DNA from: Diaporthe sp. PMI_573
Lineage: Eukaryota > Ascomycota > Sordariomycetes > Diaporthales > Diaporthaceae
Length of the DNA: 64,000 nucleotides
NCBI GenBank assembly: GCA_021399435.1
Contig: JAJTUP010000037.1
Location: 124,001 to 188,000, forward strand
Reading direction: 5' to 3'
Both the position numbers and the translations under genes were made by a program. The notes beneath the pieces are model-generated. The model saw only the letters and a list, made by a program, of their open reading frames with translations. It was not told where the DNA came from and searched no databases. Of this stretch, positions 1 to 14,600 are shown one piece after another. Positions within the stretch are counted from its first letter, which is position 1; each line of letters starts with the position of its first letter.

Positions 1-1617
1 GAGACACAGCATGACAGTGCGGCGTCGTGCAAGGGAGCTGTTGCCTGAACTCCTACTCGCTCTTTGTGCCTCGACTTGGGAGTTGGCGAGGTGCCTGGCC
101 AGCCTGCCAGCCCCACGCAGGAGCAGCATGGGACCATCTAGCTTACACTATGTATCGCCGTCGGCTTTCATGCAGGATCGGGAGGCTGGCTGACGGGTGG
201 ACGAAGATGAGAACCAAACACTCCGACCGTGTGGGCGATGTCAAACTGTATCACCACAGCAGCAGACTCGACAACCCGGGGTATTTTTAAACAAGGCGCA
301 CTCGTGGTGTGTTGTTCAGACACCGCGGTGTCTCGAGTGTGGCCACACATCTTCCCCCGGCCCCTTCGCCTGCACAGCAAGGCTGTCAGATCTCGAAGCC
401 ACAAGCGGAAGTTCAGCTCCTTCACTCTGCCGCATTGCTGCGTCCCTTCGTTGCGCCGCACAATGCAGGTAACTGACTGCATGTTGTATGCACGCACGCA
501 CGCACGCACACACAATACGCCCCGAACAATTTGATAAATCTGACAAAGCCCGGCACATATATGCGAGCGAACCAGTGCAGGTTCCGAGCCCTACCTGCTC
601 GCCTACGCCCCCAGCCGACATGTGGTGTGACAATGAGGATCAAATCTGACATGCATGTGAGAAATCGTGCAACATGGCCGGCAACTCTATCTCATATCGT
701 AGGGCTGCCCGCCTACGCCCATCTCCCTGCAGTGTTCTTTCATTTTCTTTCGTCTTATGTGCATCCCATACGTAAGAAGGTGTGATCACACCGGTTCAAA
801 GCCTCGTGTCACCATCCGCATCAGCCCTCCCAACAGGGCACAGCACACGAGGCTGCATACGACCTGAGCGATTGAATACGACAGGTGGGAGGTTCCCCGC
901 TGGGGCCCAAGACCAGAAATGCAGAAAAAGCAAAACCGTTGGAAGCCAGCCGCCGTCATTCCCGCCCAATATGCCGATCAGATCGTCTCACAAGGGTGTC
1001 GGGTACGCGCAGCGACACGATTCCGCGGCCGTGTACAACTTTGATCGATATCAATACGCGGCTAGCCGAGACATGAATGGACACTATTATAAGCACTTCA
1101 CCTTCCACAGCGGCTTGCCCAGTATATTAGCCCAATATATTACTGCTCAGGTCAACGCCCGGCCAGCAACCAAGGTCCAGATTCCCAGAGGTGATGGGTG
1201 GGAGAAGGCGCATCGTGCGTCGTGACCGATCCCGCAGGCCAAGGAGAAGGCGGGCGCCACCATTGATTCTTCAGCCACTCTGCCTACGCGAAGGTGGGGT
1301 GGATACCACGGCGTCTGCACATACACACGCCAGCGCGCCGCCAGGTCCCGATGAAAGGAGCCGGGATGCTTTTTTTTGACAAGTCGGGACATCCTTCGGC
1401 GTATTGGGGCCAGACTCGGCAAACTCGCAAGGGGGTAGATGAACCGCACCCGAATGGATCTTGGGTCAGATAAGTAAGATGTTGACCGTGCGTGACATAG
1501 TCTCCTCTGCGCCCTATAGGCTGTGCTGCTTGCGGCGGGACGTGGCTTCGTGGGCTTAGGTTGCGGATGTGTGACCCCGTGAGCCGCGGCGTCGTAGCCG
1601 ATGCCATCTGTCATGGT

Positions 1618-1635
1618 GATGCATCATGATGCATC
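1618..1635. repeat. 18-bp perfect palindrome
   Basis: The 18 bases GATGCATCATGATGCATC equal their own reverse complement. The symmetry stops at both flanks (T at 1617, G at 1636). It could be a dimeric regulator site or chance. No gene lies nearby. Confidence 0.6.
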
Positions 1636-3162
1636 GTGATGGCTGACGATGAGGGGGCTCCGGCTCCCCGACTGGTGTGGCTTCGCCATTGACATTCTGG
1701 ATGGCACGACCGTCCGTCTCGGGATGCAACACACTCGCACACCCACATGCCGATTGATTGAGGAAAACGCCTAGCTGTGACAATGACCCCGTCCGGGGTA
1801 ATCTACTATTTAGACAGCCTACCATGAAAACCAAGCCCTTCTACCTGTTCAGGTCATGCACGCACCGGCCGTGTTGTCCTGTTTCGTCTGTTGCTGACCA
1901 CCGAACCCCGGACATGATCGATTGCACATAGTGTAGCTAGCTTACCGCAGCAGCTCCCACGAACAGCACGACACACACGTGCGCATCCGACGCCCGGGGG
2001 GGGGTGGGGGTTTGATAAGCTGACCGCGTGGCCTCCCCTCCGGAGCTAGGAGCGAAGCCCGCGGGCGGTGCGCGCCCGAATCGGACCCCGACAATGAACT
2101 AGAACAAGATGAATAACATCAAGGAAAAGCTTGTCCGGCAACCCATCGAAGCCTATATCGGTGCGGTGAGCGGCAGGGTATACGAACTATACTTGGCAAT
2201 AAGATGCGATGGACCAAGACGAGGGCGCCAAAGCTTGTGTCCCCACATAATTGCCTGCTTGCTTTGACGTGCTGTGCTTTGCTGCAGCTGGTTTGATGAG
2301 ATCATTGTTGTATACGTGTAGGGTGGTGTTGGACATGACTCGGCCCAACAACGCACGCCCCAACAAAGATAAGACGAATAGACTATTGGCAAGAAAGGAT
2401 GTCAGAGGACCACCGGGCTGAGGGTGTGTGTTGGGGAAGGGGAAGGGGAAAAGAGCCTGCCGCCGGAAGACGGGCAAATAGGGTCTTGCTTATCTGGCGC
2501 TCATCTGGTTGGTGGTGTTTGTTGGCCGTGGGCGGTTGGCGGTTGGTGGTTGGGTTTGTTTTTTTTATTTCTTGGCGCCCGTCCAACACGCCAAAGGGAG
2601 AAACAGGCAGAAAAAGCCACCCAAAGATTTAAGCTCGCCATTAAGCTCATTAAGGTTCAGGCGCCGCCAATGCATGACAACCTTCTTTGAACGACCGAGA
2701 ACCCCGTGGACCGCGTGCACGTCCTTTGTTTGTTTCCAGCCCCCCCCTTCGCACACCCCCCCTCCCGAATGCTATTTCCCCTTTTTCTCTTTTTTTTTTC
2801 CTTTTCTCCAAATTCTAATTTGGGGACATCTTCCACCACCCACCCCCCCTTCGATCGTGCGGTTTGAGATAGATCTTAAGGCTGCATGCCGTTCCGCGAA
2901 TACATATGTGGTATCCTCTGCCTAGCGAAATATAATTTTCTGCTACCACGCACTGCAGTGCGTCGGAGCCTACTGCAGCGAGTCGTCTGGCCTTTATTGA
3001 CTTGCAGCTAATTTTACTTGGCACTCGTTGGAAACTTAAGTACTGTATTATTTCGGCCCTAGTCTGATCAGATGAAGAAGTCACCGCTCCGCGCCAACCG
3101 CGAATTTCTCCACTCGAGTTGAGTGCTTCGAGTTCGGTCTCCCAGAAGCGTCATTTTTTATT

Positions 3163-3192
3163 AGTTCGGTGTGTCTGAGCACACACCGAACT
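3163..3192. repeat. Perfect 12-bp inverted repeat with 6-nt loop
   Basis: AGTTCGGTGTGT at 3163-3174 is followed by the loop CTGAGC and then its exact reverse complement at 3181-3192. A partial third copy of the arm (AGTTCGGT) lies just upstream at 3131-3138. No U-run follows, so it does not look like a pol III terminator. It may be a footprint of a small mobile element or a protein-binding site. Confidence 0.6.
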
Positions 3193-6100
3193 CGTTGCCC
3201 TGAGCCACCTCAAACGAGCCGTCCCTGCAGCACTGTTGACTAGCCGTCCGAAGTTTTTCTGGGTTTAGAGCTTGGGACGGAAGATTCCCTCTCAGCCTCA
3301 ATGAGATGTTTCATGCAGGGCATGCTCTGGCTGCGACGCTGTAGCTCTAGAGGGGGAGAAGGGGCGGCCGCGAGAATCGCGGCACGGCGACGATCCTTTC
3401 CGACCGCCGTCCACGGATTGGACTCGGGCGCAAAGATTGTTGGCTCGATCGGCCACAGCGCCAATGGTTGGTGCCAACCGCACAAGACATAGATAGACAC
3501 AAACTCATAACATGTCCCAATATGACTCGACCCGCTTGCAGGCCCAACAGCATCCCCCCTCCCTCGCACGGTGTGACGCCCTGGCTGGCGATGTAACTCG
3601 GCGAAGGAGCACCAGTTGGTGCTCTGCATCTCAGGGCCGCATTTGTGCCTGGGTAACCGCCGACGTGCCGCCGGCGCCGGTACTGAGGGCATGAGAATGG
3701 ACCCCATACATGGCCAAGGTCGAGGGAATGGGTCAAACGGCGCTGACCTCACATGGTGAGATGATGCAGTCCACATCAGGCCTTCGGCGCGGTCAGTGCG
3801 AGCTGCTCAATCTCGGGTGAGGAAATGATGTTCCTTCGGATAAACTCTTGTGAAACAACTTCTTTGCGATGAGCGTCTTCCATGTGTGATAAGTCCAGCC
3901 CGCGGGATAACCTTCCACCCAGACAGACGCAAAGGTGACAGCACCTCCTGCGGGTGGAGCTGGGCAAGTTTCGTAGACGGGGCAGGCTACCCGAAGTAGC
4001 CATTTACTTGCAGGGACGAAACTCGTCAAAGGGCAACTCTACGCGGCGATTGACACGGGAGGCGGTCAAGCTCCTCCTGACACGGCGGGAGCGAAATAAG
4101 CTTATCAGCCATCTCGCGGCCGGTGCTAGATTGGATTGGATTGAGCTTGGGTCACGGGCTGAAAAACATCGCAGATCTGGCATGCGATCGTTTCCCTCGG
4201 GCCTCGTTGTTTATTATAGCCCTAATCCGATGACTTCAGACCATCAGTGCACTCATTGAGTTCAAACACACGTATAGTAGACGCCGGTGAATGGAATTAG
4301 ATACAGTAATGTGGGAAGAGATGGTTTGCCACCCCACATCCGATTAACCCCCTTGGCGGCCGATGGCATCGCACCAATGGGTAACACCTCTTGCGCAAGA
4401 AAGGGTCGCTGCGTTGGATCAGGACATGGAGTTTCCTAAGCCTAAGGAGCATGTGACACGACACATATACACACACGCACACGCACACGAACCATGCTGG
4501 TACAGAGCACTGAAAAGGCCACCGGTCTTATCAAGGCCGTAATGTGAAGACCCGGCGGGAGGGACATGAGCAAGAAACACGATCACCTGTCCCTCGGTAC
4601 CCTACTTTGGGGCTGGTGACATGTGGATTTGCTGACCGCACAAGCAATAGTTATTGGATGAGTTCGAGCAAGCGAGCGTGTGTGAGAGGGCCCAAAGGAG
4701 AGGGAGAGCCACGGTGCGATGGTTCATCAAGCAGGGTATCGACTCGAGCCAAGCGGTAATGTCCGCCGCGGCGGATCCAGTTGGGCGAGGCGAGGAAGCG
4801 TGCTACCGAGTTACGCGTATCCCGTCGCAGGTGCACGCACCACGAGACACGAGAATCGAGGCGTTGAAACTGGCGGCGGGCGGGGACTTCTGGGGCGCGC
4901 ATGCAAGATGACACAGTTACAACTTCCTGCGAAACGAGCGCAGGGGCTCTGCTGGATACAGCAACCAGCAACTCCGGGGATATACGGAATTACGGGATAA
5001 TCTTTTACCTGGCTATGGGGTTCGCAAGAGGAAGGGCAACTCAAGTTCATGACTGAGAAGAACAGAACAAAAATAAGTACAAAATAAAAAGAAATTTACA
5101 CTGTACATTGGCGAGAGAGAGTCATACACCTGTCGCCATGAGTCACCATTCTTCTCTTCAGATCTGACCACAGACCCCCAATCTGAATTCCCCTACCAGC
5201 CAGACGTGAAGGAAAATACTGTGTCAAAAAAAAAAAAAAAACGACAGGATTTCCATTTTCGACAGCAGCCTGCACTAGTGACAAAAGGTCATGCCGCCAA
5301 GCCCCGTCAAGGGGGTCCCCTGCCAGCTTACGAGGCCCTCATCTGAAGGGGGGCCCCACAACGAGAGCGACGATCACGATGATCTCCGCCCCACAAGCAA
5401 CATTGTTAAAAGACGCTTAAAAGGTAAAGTACGGATTGGGGATGGCCGCACCGCGCAAGGCACTTCCGTTTTGGGGGCCCCGGCCGCTGCGGCGGGCCCT
5501 CCTTGTGGGGGTTGGATTTCGAATGGGATTGGGATTACATAGCATGGTGGGATGGGTGGATTATGGTGTGGATGATGAGTGGATGGCAGACAAGGCAGGC
5601 AGTCAGGCAGTCCCGGATGGGCGAGTCGGTAAACTTGCTTGGGGGCCAAAAACAATCCCTGGGAACCGGTTATGATGGGCCGTGGTCTGCCTCACTGTGG
5701 TTTTGGGAGGAGGCGGTTCCACTCCTCCGTTGGACAAGGTGTGTGCGAGTGTGTCGTCATGTCTGGCTCGCCTGCTTGTTTGAAGCCTCCTGCAGTAGGA
5801 TGCTCGCGTGTGATGTGAGACGATGTTGGTTTGAATACAGTGGACTTGTAGACCTTTTGTTTAGACAAAGGGAACAACAGCATCAAAGGTAAGCATCACA
5901 GGTACGAGGCAAAAGAGTCTGCCACGGCCGAGACGAGTTCGTGGCATGGCGCAGCAGCAAGGGCAAACAAGATCCAGAGCACATGGCCGTAATAAGCCCG
6001 TCCGGAACGAAGCCCTGCTAAAAACAGGCCGGTCTGCTCTGAGGCCTGCCTAAGTCTTCAGAGAGAGGTGAAACGTATCAAGAGGCTTGTCTCGTAGCAT

Positions 6101-8604
6101 CATGAGAGCACCAGTCTGACCTGCCGCAATAAGCCACACCGATGACTTTCGCTCCCGTTTGTTGAACCATCCCGTCTCATCGTAGGCTTCGCCCGCTTGG
6201 GAGTCGCAGACAGAGACACATGGCGGGGAGAAAAAGAACACGCACAAGCACCACCGTAGAGCCACATATGCCGCTTTGCCGTCTGTGGCAGCCGTTGCAA
6301 TCAAATCAAATCACCGATGCTGCAGCAGCGGATAATCGGCTCGGCACCTGGCCAGGGGGGGGGGCTGCTTTCGTGGTGCGACCGTTCAAGAAGTTGGGTT
6401 GCATCGTTGCACCTTTTTTCTTCTCACGAGCGCAACGGGTCTGAATTTGGCGGATCGGCCAGGTGTGACGGTGCTGATCTCGGGGCATTAGATTAGCCTG
6501 CATTTTCAATTTGGTAGCGTCCATTGCGTGCGATGTTGTCTCTGCAGTGCCTCCGCGAGTGTGGAGATACAGACACACATACACACACACACACACAAAC
6601 ACCACTCCACACAAACGATAGAGGAAAGTGACTCGCATGGACTTCGTGACGCAAGGACCCAGCAGCTGTACATGCACATGAACAATGCCGATTGTCAATT
6701 GCCACCGCGAGAGTAGGCCCAGCTGACCATTCAGCTCTCGGGTGCGAGAGGTTAATTGCCGTATTCGGAAACCTTGCCTCATCCCGTCTTCGCTCTCCGC
6801 TGACGCCGGGCCATCAATTGGCAATAATAAGGGGTTCCGACCCCCGGTGCTTGGGCCTAAAATCTTAGCTGAGCCATTGGCTTGGCCTTCTGGGACGCCA
6901 CGGCTATGCATCTGCCTCGTGACCGCGCTGCTACTGCTTAGGAAGAGACACACAAGTCGAGAAAAAGGATCTGTGCAATTTAATCCAACAGTGAGGTGGG
7001 AAGAAGTCCGCCATGAGAAGATCGCGAACGATAACACTTGGCAGGCAAGGCGGGGCGCAGGGCCGAGGTGGGAATCCCAAGAACCGGGCTAGATCCTGCG
7101 AAGCCCACCATCCGCCACCCGTGAGATTAGCATGTTCTTAATGTTTCTCGATGGCATTCCTATCCAGGAACGTGTAATCCTCCTCTTCCTCCCGCTCGTA
7201 ACATACTTCCAGATGGGGGAGGAGCTGGCGTGCTTACGGCCCCAAGGATCAGAGCTCTCTGTGTACCCGTTGTCTGACCAAGTCAGATAAGGCCAGGCTG
7301 CCACTTTGTGGCTCTTACCACAAGTAGACACTCGAGAAGGATTGTGAGAGGCAAACGGGATTACCGAGCAAGGACTCTATCTATCTGCCGTCTGTGTTAT
7401 GCATGGAGAATCGCCGGTACCGATGCGGGAAGGCAGGCAGCCGTCAGACACTGCGGCCTCATCGATCTCGGCCTCTCTAGCGACATCCGGATGACCACAG
7501 CGTTACGGATACGCGGGGAGGTACAAGAACCACCTCTCCTGCCTCTGTGCTGCCTTCGGGGGCGTGGCCTTAGTCGGTTGCGGCATTGATAGTCATTGAC
7601 ATAGCTAGCTGAACTTGACTGCTCGGGTCATGCTCACGCGAATACGGGTGGGAAATGAGAAAAGGTTGCATAGCCATCACGAGTAAGTAAGGGAGAACAA
7701 GGACCCGGCAGGAACTGTCGTCTTGGGATCTCGAGGCTCGTGGGAGCGATCGAGAAGGCAGGCGAAAAAAGGTCCCAAGGGATTCAATGGGATTCTTCAG
7801 GAGGGCCACGAGCAGTAGGTAGCCACCCAATGACGGGCGACCTCAGTCCGACTGGCTGGGAGACAAAAAAGAAGGTTATCCTTAGCACGTCTTGGCAGAG
7901 GGCTCAGGGTAACATCTGATCCAGAGAGGCGTCGAGCTAGGCCCTGGGCAGTGCCAGCGGCGCTTGTTAGGGGAAAATAAGCTTGAAATTAAACCATATT
8001 CCCACGTCAAGTCCGGCACCGTCAGCCAAGCCCTTTGGTTTTTGTTTTCTCTCCCTCTCTCTTCTGTTGCTGCTGGTTGCTGATTGTGTCTTGTCCTTGT
8101 CTCTAGTGTAATTCCCACGCCCACACCAAGACTTATTGTGTACACAGTAGGCATTGAAGGGGCGGGAGATGAAGTATGATGTAGCACAACCCCCCCCCGG
8201 ATCCCTGACGCTCATGTCAGACTGTACCTACGTATGTCATGTCATGTCTTGCCCTGTCGAGTCAAAGTACCGTTCCTGCGTAACCTGGCACACGGCGCAG
8301 CGCTCAGAGACGCCGAGTGCCCGCGCTACACAAGGAGACCTCGGGACGCGGGGGCGGCGGCCAGCAGATTGCACCTGTGGCCGCCCAGGCTGGGCCACAG
8401 CATTGGCACTTTGCTTGGTTTGCTTGGTTTTCTTGGCCCCTGCTGATCGCGCGTGCTTGGCCTGGTCTTGGTGCCCCCTTCTGAGCCCGTCCTGAGGCCG
8501 TGCCTAGGCCTCTGTGGCCTCTGGTGGGCTGCTTTGAACGTGGCGCCGGGCCGTTCACTTTCACCGATGTTCCCTCTCTGGCCAGTCGCCTTGGCCCTGC
8601 GATG

Positions 8605-8607
<3 letters not shown>

Positions 8608-8637
<30 letters not shown>
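8608..8637 (+). repeat. (CTG)10 microsatellite
   Basis: Ten uninterrupted CTG triplets lie in non-coding DNA. The poly-Leu, poly-Cys or poly-Ala frames they create on both strands are artefacts. Confidence 0.9.
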
Positions 8638-8641
<4 letters not shown>

Positions 8642-11600
8642 TGTCTCGTCTCCCTCCTGATGAAAGGAGGGGCCCTCCCCGCCGAGAGCAGACACAGAAA
8701 GGCCGATACGAGGCCAAGCAATAGCAAAGCCAACCAGCCCATTCAGCCGCTTCATGCTTCGCTTCCTCGCTTCCCGCATTCCGGTTTTGTCTTGGGAGTG
8801 CTGCTGTCCCATCGCCTCATCACCTCAGGCTGCATAGTGCACCGTAGTGGCCTCTCTCACTGCTCTCTCCCTTAGCCCTGACTCATTACTTGCTAAGAAA
8901 ATCACACCTGGAAGGAGAACCAGCTCAGTCCAGCCCCCCCCCACCCCGTCATACTTCCCGACGCCTGGCTGAGACGACAAGGGGGTCCACTAGAGATCAA
9001 CCGCTTCGCTGGCATCCGGTATCGACGGCCGTCAAAACACAAAACTTGATAGGACAGGGCAGCAGGATAGGACGAACGCGCCGAGAGCTGAGCCGGATAG
9101 TAGACTCCCTTTTTGAGTTTGGGCTACGGGCCAACAGCTCCTCATCCAGAAGGGCGACAACAAGAGGTGTACCCAGCCACCACCAGCCTGCAGCGCCGAG
9201 CCGAGCGAACCGAGACGGAGGACGTGAGCCTACGAAATTAACAACAACGTCATCATCGATCGCGAACCATTGATTCCGTGCTGCCCCCATGTGAGTGGGA
9301 ATCGAAGCGAAAGGCAGCTTGGCTGGGCATTGGACCGACGGTAAGCTTAATTAATGCCATTTGGGGGGTGTGAGTGGGAGGTTAATATCAACCTTATTTC
9401 GACCGCTCATCTCTTGTCACCAGGCAGTCCAGGGCAAGACAAGACAAGACAAAGACATCAACACACCTACTACCATTCCTCTTCTAATCTGGCGGGCGGC
9501 GCGCCTTTGCTGTTTTTAGCCCGGCAGAAAGACCGGACCAAGAATTAAGGTTTGCCTTGGCGAGGATCTTGGTGAAGATCGAATCCAAGCTTTTTGACGT
9601 TCAGGACGTTTCAAACTGTAACCCGCGCGAGTCGAACCAGCTGCCCTCTCAACTAGCAGCAACTAACTCCCCTCCGTGCAGCCTGAGCGGGCGAGCCCGG
9701 CGCAGGACTCGTGCAGTCCGGAAGTAGCGCGCGTCCCTCAAGCTTTGGGGGCTGCTGGTCGGCGGCGGGCCCAGGCTCAGACCGGACACGGCATATCGAA
9801 ACTAACTCTTTAAACTTATTTTCTTCTGGCTCCATCTCCTTTTCAGGCGGATGTGCAGGAGTCATTCGGCACGCTATTTTGACTTTGCACCAACGGTCTG
9901 AAGGGGAAGCAAACAGAAAAAAAGGGGTCAACAGAGTTCGCCCGGCATTGAGCAAGATACGGGGTTGATCACCAAAAGAGAGGTTGTGCCAAGAAAGGCA
10001 AGACTTTCCCTTTGCCTCCAGTCGCCGTCCCATCCCGAGTTCCAAGTACCTGGAGGGGCCCCCAAGACTAGTTTGATTACCCAGAAGCGCCTTGGTATCT
10101 CTTGTCACTCTTGTCACGGAGTGCCGCGAGACCTGCACAGCCTCGATCTCTCTCGCATTCGCACTGAGTCACTGGCACTGGCTCTGGCACCAAGTCATCC
10201 CAAGTTCTGTCCAAGAGATTCAAGACAGAGACTTGGCTCTAGCCTTAACCTGACTGCTGGGTCCTGGAGAGGCGCCCGGGCGGTGGGAATACTCCGTGTT
10301 TGATATTATATATCTCGTGTAAAGGCCCCCAGGGCAAGACCGCCACAGAAGCACGGCCTGGATTGTGGATCCGTTCACTCTTCTCCGATTTCCCCAGACT
10401 ATTGCGTCAACAAACATCCGCCGACGTCTCCCCCACTGGTCCGGAAGGAGAATTAGAAGGGGGGGGAATCGAACCACCCGTACATACAAATCCCCCTTGC
10501 GGAAGCAGCGAAGCCCAAGACGCAACCGACCACACGCCACTCTCTTCGCCGAGAAGGACGATAGTCAGCAGCAGAGGCAACAGAAGTGGCGGCGTAGTCA
10601 GAAAATAAGGACCACAGGAGGAGCCGAAACCGGCCAGCCTGTCAGCTCCCCCACCCGGGCAGGCAAACCGCAGGATTGCAAAGAAGGAACCGAGACCTTG
10701 AGAAGGGACCTTTTGTTGTCCTCGTGCGGCCTGCTCAGTGAGAGAAACTGGGACGTTGGTGCCCGCTCATCGCAACACCAACACCTAGGCTGCAACAAGA
10801 CGAGAGACTATTTTGGAACCATCGGTACCCACCGGGAACTCGACCAGTGGAACTCGACCGACAACTGAAGCCCGTTTGGGTTACATTTACGTTGGCTTGA
10901 GAGGCGCCCTGTTGGCTGGCCTGGATTGTTCTTGGCCTGCACTGCACACTGCATCAAGTGGCCTACAGCATCTCTCAATCTTTGCTGTGCCGCTGGTCAT
11001 TCGAGACCTCGTTCCGCAACGGGCTTGGTGACATCTGCATCAACCCACGAGAGCAGATCCTCGACGGTGGAGATCTTAGTAGGTGGCCACGGAGAAGGGG
11101 CCCCGATTGGGCAATTGATCACGCCAGGTGAGTAAGAGAGGAAGAAACCATAGTGAGATTGAGGGTGAGATTGATTGATTTTGATGGATTGGTGATGATG
11201 TACACACTCACTCTCACACTGGCCCGGTCCTCGCTCCCACATTCCGAGCTGCGCACCCACTGCACACGCCATCACCAGCATCAGCATCAGCACTGAGCCT
11301 GGCCACAAGCCATTCCAGGGCCCAGATCGCTCCTTTACACTGCTTGTTCGCACAGTCGTACCCTTTTGAGGCTCATTCATGTTTGTTTTTGCCTCAATGT
11401 TCCTATTCTTATTTCAACCCTCACCAAAAGACCCCACCTTGCCAGCCTTCTTCTTGGAGGGATCCGATGTGGGTCGATACCAAGACCCCCCCTCCCCCTT
11501 CCCCCCTTCCCTCCTACCCCCTTTCCCTTCTGCCCCCCCCCCCCGAACCAAAAAAAAAAAGTACCTGCCAGCCCAGCCCTTGAACTCCCTGCAGCCCCAA

Positions 11601-14600
11601 GTGCGGATGCGCAGATCCCCAACGCTTGAGCGACCGATTGTGTTCCAGTAAAGGAAGGCACTAATCTGGGTGAATGACCCAGCGGCATCAGTCCAAGCCC
11701 GCCTAGGGATTGAGCCAAGCTTCTTTGCTCTTGCCTGACACGACCTTGTCTGGCCGCCCGTACCGCAACCGTACCGTGCTGCACCGTACCGGTGCAAAGG
11801 TACCTCTTGCTAGTCTTGGTCTACTTTCTCTCGCGCACACCGGGCCTTCGAACTTCCAAGGTTCCTTCCACCGACCGTTGCGACAAAGTCTCGTCCTCGA
11901 GCAGCTCTTGTCCTCAGGCGATTCTTTTTTTGATCTTCTCTTTCTCAAACACTACAAACACCAGCCTGGAATCGAGGATCCATTTACTCCTCTCTGCAAT
12001 TTGACCTGGAGTAAAGACAGCACTTGCTCCGCCGTGGGATTCTCCGTCATCTTCGGCCTGGACCTGGTCTGCACGCAGACACACGCAGACACGCAGACAC
12101 ACACACATACGCACACCTCTTTTTCCTCGCTTGCCGTGTGTCCGAAAATAACCTGAATTAACCTTAAATTCTGCGACACCCGACCGACCCTGGATCGCCG
12201 ACTGCAAACAGCCTCTCGCCCTTTCTACACCAAAATACTCGCTCCACTCCGACTGGCAAAACAGCAGCAACGGAGAGAAATCGTCTGAACAGGTACGTAC
12301 GCGTAACCTATACCCCCATGCATTCATGCCCTCAACGGGGCTCCATGACACTTTGCATCCACCCAACACGTACTGCACTGCACCGCACCAACTGCCACCA
12401 TCACATCCCATCCTGTTCCATCCCGCCACCCCCTTAGCCTGGCCTGCCCTGCCCTGCCCTGCCTCGCATACCCAGTGGGAACCGACTCAGGTCAGCTCGG
12501 CTCGGATTAAGTCAGGTCTATTGAAACGATGCAAGGCGAGGCAAGGCACAAGACGGGCAAAGAAAAAACGAGTACGCCACCTGCTCTCTCCCCACGGCCC
12601 GAATTGGACCACACTGCTGCTACTGCTGCTCTTTTGAGCAGGGGGGAGCGCCACCAACTCTGCCCCGTCCGTCCAGCAGTCAGCCTCACGCACACACGCA
12701 CTCGCACGCATCATCCATCATGCAGTGGCCCACAAGGGACAGGTGCAGCGGGCGTGCATACAAAGCTGCGTTGCGCTCCTGGTCCAGGCTGGTCCTAGTC
12801 CCGGTCCCGGGACCAGCTGAGATGAGAGAGATTCACAGAGATGAGATGAGGCTCAACTCAAGAACGGGTTCCCCGATACACTGCTGAGCACAAGACCGCA
12901 CCGCATGTATGTGTGTGAGTGTGTGTGAGCAATCAAGCAAGCAAGCGGCAGATCTGACTGGTCTGTTCGACACATTGCAAATGCATTCGCATCAGTCATC
13001 CACCAACGTCACTCACCACTCATCCTCCTCCATCCAACACACACTCTCACTGCCCTGCCAGTGCCTGCCAGTGCCTGGCCTGCCTGCCTGCCTGCCTGAG
13101 CACAAGAGTCAGCTCGTCTGGTCTGATGGGTCCTGCGTCTGTCATCTATCCCACCCCTCGGCCATTCCTCCATGGCCGTGACAATGACAATGACGATCCC
13201 CCTTCGTGCTTCCCGCGCCAGCCTTGACCTGCCAATCCGTCTCCCTCACCCATTATCCACCTGCTCATCCCCATCCACATCCGTACCCACATAATACCCT
13301 ACGCTGTGTGCAGAGCCCGTATGCCGTTGGTTCGGCCTCTCGGTCATTTATTTTAACTTCTTGTTTTTTTCCTGGCTTTTTTTTTTTTTGGTTGTTCAAC
13401 GCCCTGGTCGCATGTCACATCATTGCCCCCCCCCCAAATGCCAATGGCCAGACCAACGCCCGTCAACCCCTTATTTTCTGGTCCGTTTGTCCTTTTGTTC
13501 CCTGGCATCTACAGTATCCACGCGTCCACCGACCACCCAAATCTCGGGAGGCATGCAAGGACCATGGGGCCTCGGGATGGAGGGCTCTGGATCAAAGAAT
13601 ACCCACACCCACCGAGCCAGGCTGCCAGGCGAATGAGTTATGCCCTTGATGGGACCTCGGGTGATGGCAGCCCTGACTGGGTGGGCAAGACAAGCTCAAC
13701 CTTGCCTGGGGGGGTGGCGCCCTGTCGTATGTACGTACTGTATGGCACCGTACCGCGGCGGACTGCCTGACTGCATACGATCCTCACTCATCCCGGCCCC
13801 ATTTTTTTAAGTCTGGGCATACGGCTTGGCATGGCACCAAGGAGTCTACTTGGTACTTGGCTCGGAATTACCACGAGCCTAGCATAGTCCCTGCAAGGAA
13901 GAGGGCCACAGGGCCAAGCCAGCCAGAGCCAGAACCGGACAGGGTTCCCTCTGGGCGGCCCCTCTGCACCGTATTATTATTCCCTGCAGACTTGCTTGTA
14001 CTCTTTCTTATCCTGCTCTGGCTCTGGCTCTGGCTCGGGCTCGCCTGTGCGGCGAGGTGGCCTCATTGTGCGTACCACTGTACGGGACCGCTGGCTGTTT
14101 GGCCGCTGGGCCTCTGCTCCTGAACCCTCCTTTGCTTTCCAGGTTACCCACTGGGCCTGCCTGCTAGCGCCTCTGAGTTGCGTGTCGTCTTTCCCATGGT
14201 GGATATGCAAGTGTTTTTTTGGGCGGCGCCGTGTGTCAGGACTTATATACATTGGACATCTGCGCGCGCAAACGCTACTCCCCCAGGCGTGATCTCACCT
14301 TCATAACCGCAAAAGGCCAAGCTTTCTTGACCGTCCCATCCTTCCATCAGAGAAGCCTGTCACCCTGTGCGTCTCGAAGGGCAAACAGTTCCACCGGCTT
14401 GTGGACGTCTGAGACTTTTTATGAATCGCACTCCCCCTTCCTTCTCGTCACTCTAAGCTTGCCGTTCGCACACCCACACGCACCCTTTTTTTTTTCGCTC
14501 TCGTCTGTTCTCCGTTGTTTTTCTCCCTCTCGGGTTTCTTTTTTAAGCATTTCGCAACCTCGCTCCCTGACATCGAATTGGCGTCATCGTCAATCGCATC

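Noticed and set aside
6306..7037. 243-codon minus-strand open frame
   Set aside because: Composed of low-complexity stretches, including a CA-repeat-derived Val/Cys run; no domain and no conserved motif.
10440..10540. Possible minus-strand tRNA (GGTTCGATTC box)
   Set aside because: The T-stem does not pair, and no A box or cloverleaf can be formed; similar B-box-like motifs near 9630 and 18235 fail in the same way.
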